A stretch of DNA of 64,000 nt from Mesomycoplasma ovipneumoniae ATCC 29419 (lineage in GTDB: Bacteria; Bacillota_I; Bacilli_A; Mycoplasmatales; Metamycoplasmataceae): the NCBI RefSeq assembly GCF_028885435.1, contig NZ_CP118522.1:186001-250000 (forward strand), written 5' to 3'. This document shows positions 63,931 through 64,000 of this stretch, piece by piece. Below the pieces are notes generated by a model that was not told the origin of the DNA, did not search any database, and was given only the letters and a program-made list of their open reading frames with translations. The position numbers and the translations under genes are program-made. Within the stretch, counting starts at the first letter, position 1, and every line of letters starts with the position of its first letter.

Positions 63931-64000
63931 TTGAAATAATCTTGATAGCCTGTTCTATTAAGTTTTCGAAATTTTCATTAGGCTCAACTTTTGTCAGTGC
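63908..64000 (-). CDS. ruvA: Holliday junction DNA helicase RuvA, C-terminal end only
   Basis: The last 30 codons, reading [20 protein letters not shown] then [10 protein letters not shown] and stop. The helical tail before ruvB fits RuvA domain III, which contacts RuvB. The rest is beyond the window. Called mainly from the overlap with ruvB. Confidence 0.75.
   Translation of the reverse strand, partial: ALTKVEPNENFENLIEQAIKIISNAREFRS

Overview
The window is a piece of a low-GC mollicute chromosome. UGA is read as tryptophan throughout: almost every long gene is closed by in-frame UGA if the standard code is used and is restored to family length when UGA is Trp. The only release factor seen is RF1. 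The P97-type cilium adhesin, the P36-type L-lactate dehydrogenase, the MnuA-like membrane nucleases and the DUF31 lipoprotein place it in the hyopneumoniae cluster of Mycoplasma/Mesomycoplasma (hyopneumoniae, flocculare, ovipneumoniae, dispar, conjunctivae). The exact species is not decided by what I can see.

Layout. 1-3.3 kb: 3'-truncated P97-like adhesin with two decapeptide repeat blocks. 4-6 kb: gyrB. 6-11.3 kb: a segmental tandem duplication that gives two membrane nucleases, an intact and a broken phosphotransferase (choline kinase/APH fold), and an intact and a truncated 5'-3' exonuclease. 11.3-14.3 kb: dnaE. 14.4-17.5 kb: two tandem, frameshifted IS3 copies between inverted halves of a short repeat element. 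17.6-21.7 kb: a translation/RNA-modification operon (prfA-prmC and gltX-DUF1934-trmL). 21.8-24.6 kb: DUF31 serine-protease-like lipoprotein. 25.6-30.1 kb: ldh, an MFS transporter and a YitT protein, followed by the SRP RNA. 30.4-38.5 kb: hydrolase, pfkA, two tRNAs, lipoprotein, amino-acid permease, apt, pdhAB. 38.5-42.5 kb: a nest of mobile elements (MITE containing an IS1634-type and an IS3-type element). 42.5-51.8 kb: tRNA-His, pepP, rpmG, smc, copper-type P-ATPase with separate metallochaperone, frameshifted rsmG, prs. 51.9-54.8 kb: tatD-rsmA, rplM-rpsI. 54.9-64 kb: tRNA-Ile, IS30, tsaC-like gene, uvrB, a lipoprotein + DUF2779 pair, ruvB and the end of ruvA.

The most interesting structure is a family of about 0.5-0.65 kb non-coding elements (copies or halves near 3.4, 14.4, 17.3, 24.9, 28.3, 38.6/40.7/42.3, 47.2 and 62.3 kb). 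Their ends match the terminal inverted repeats of the complete IS1634-type element at 38.77-40.68 kb, and several are flanked by unusually long direct repeats (26, 46 and 65 bp). They look like MITEs mobilised by an IS1634-family transposase. Each has a 14-18 bp A/T homopolymer beside a TATAAT box and a conserved hairpin. They insert next to, and sometimes duplicate, transcription terminators.

Functionally the chromosomal genes cover a minimal fermentative parasite: glycolysis (pfkA, ldh), pyruvate dehydrogenase E1, purine salvage (apt, prs), scavenging of host nucleic acid (membrane nucleases), replication and repair (dnaE, gyrB, exo, uvrB, ruvAB, smc) and translation. Surface and host-interaction functions are the P97-like adhesin and the lipoproteins.
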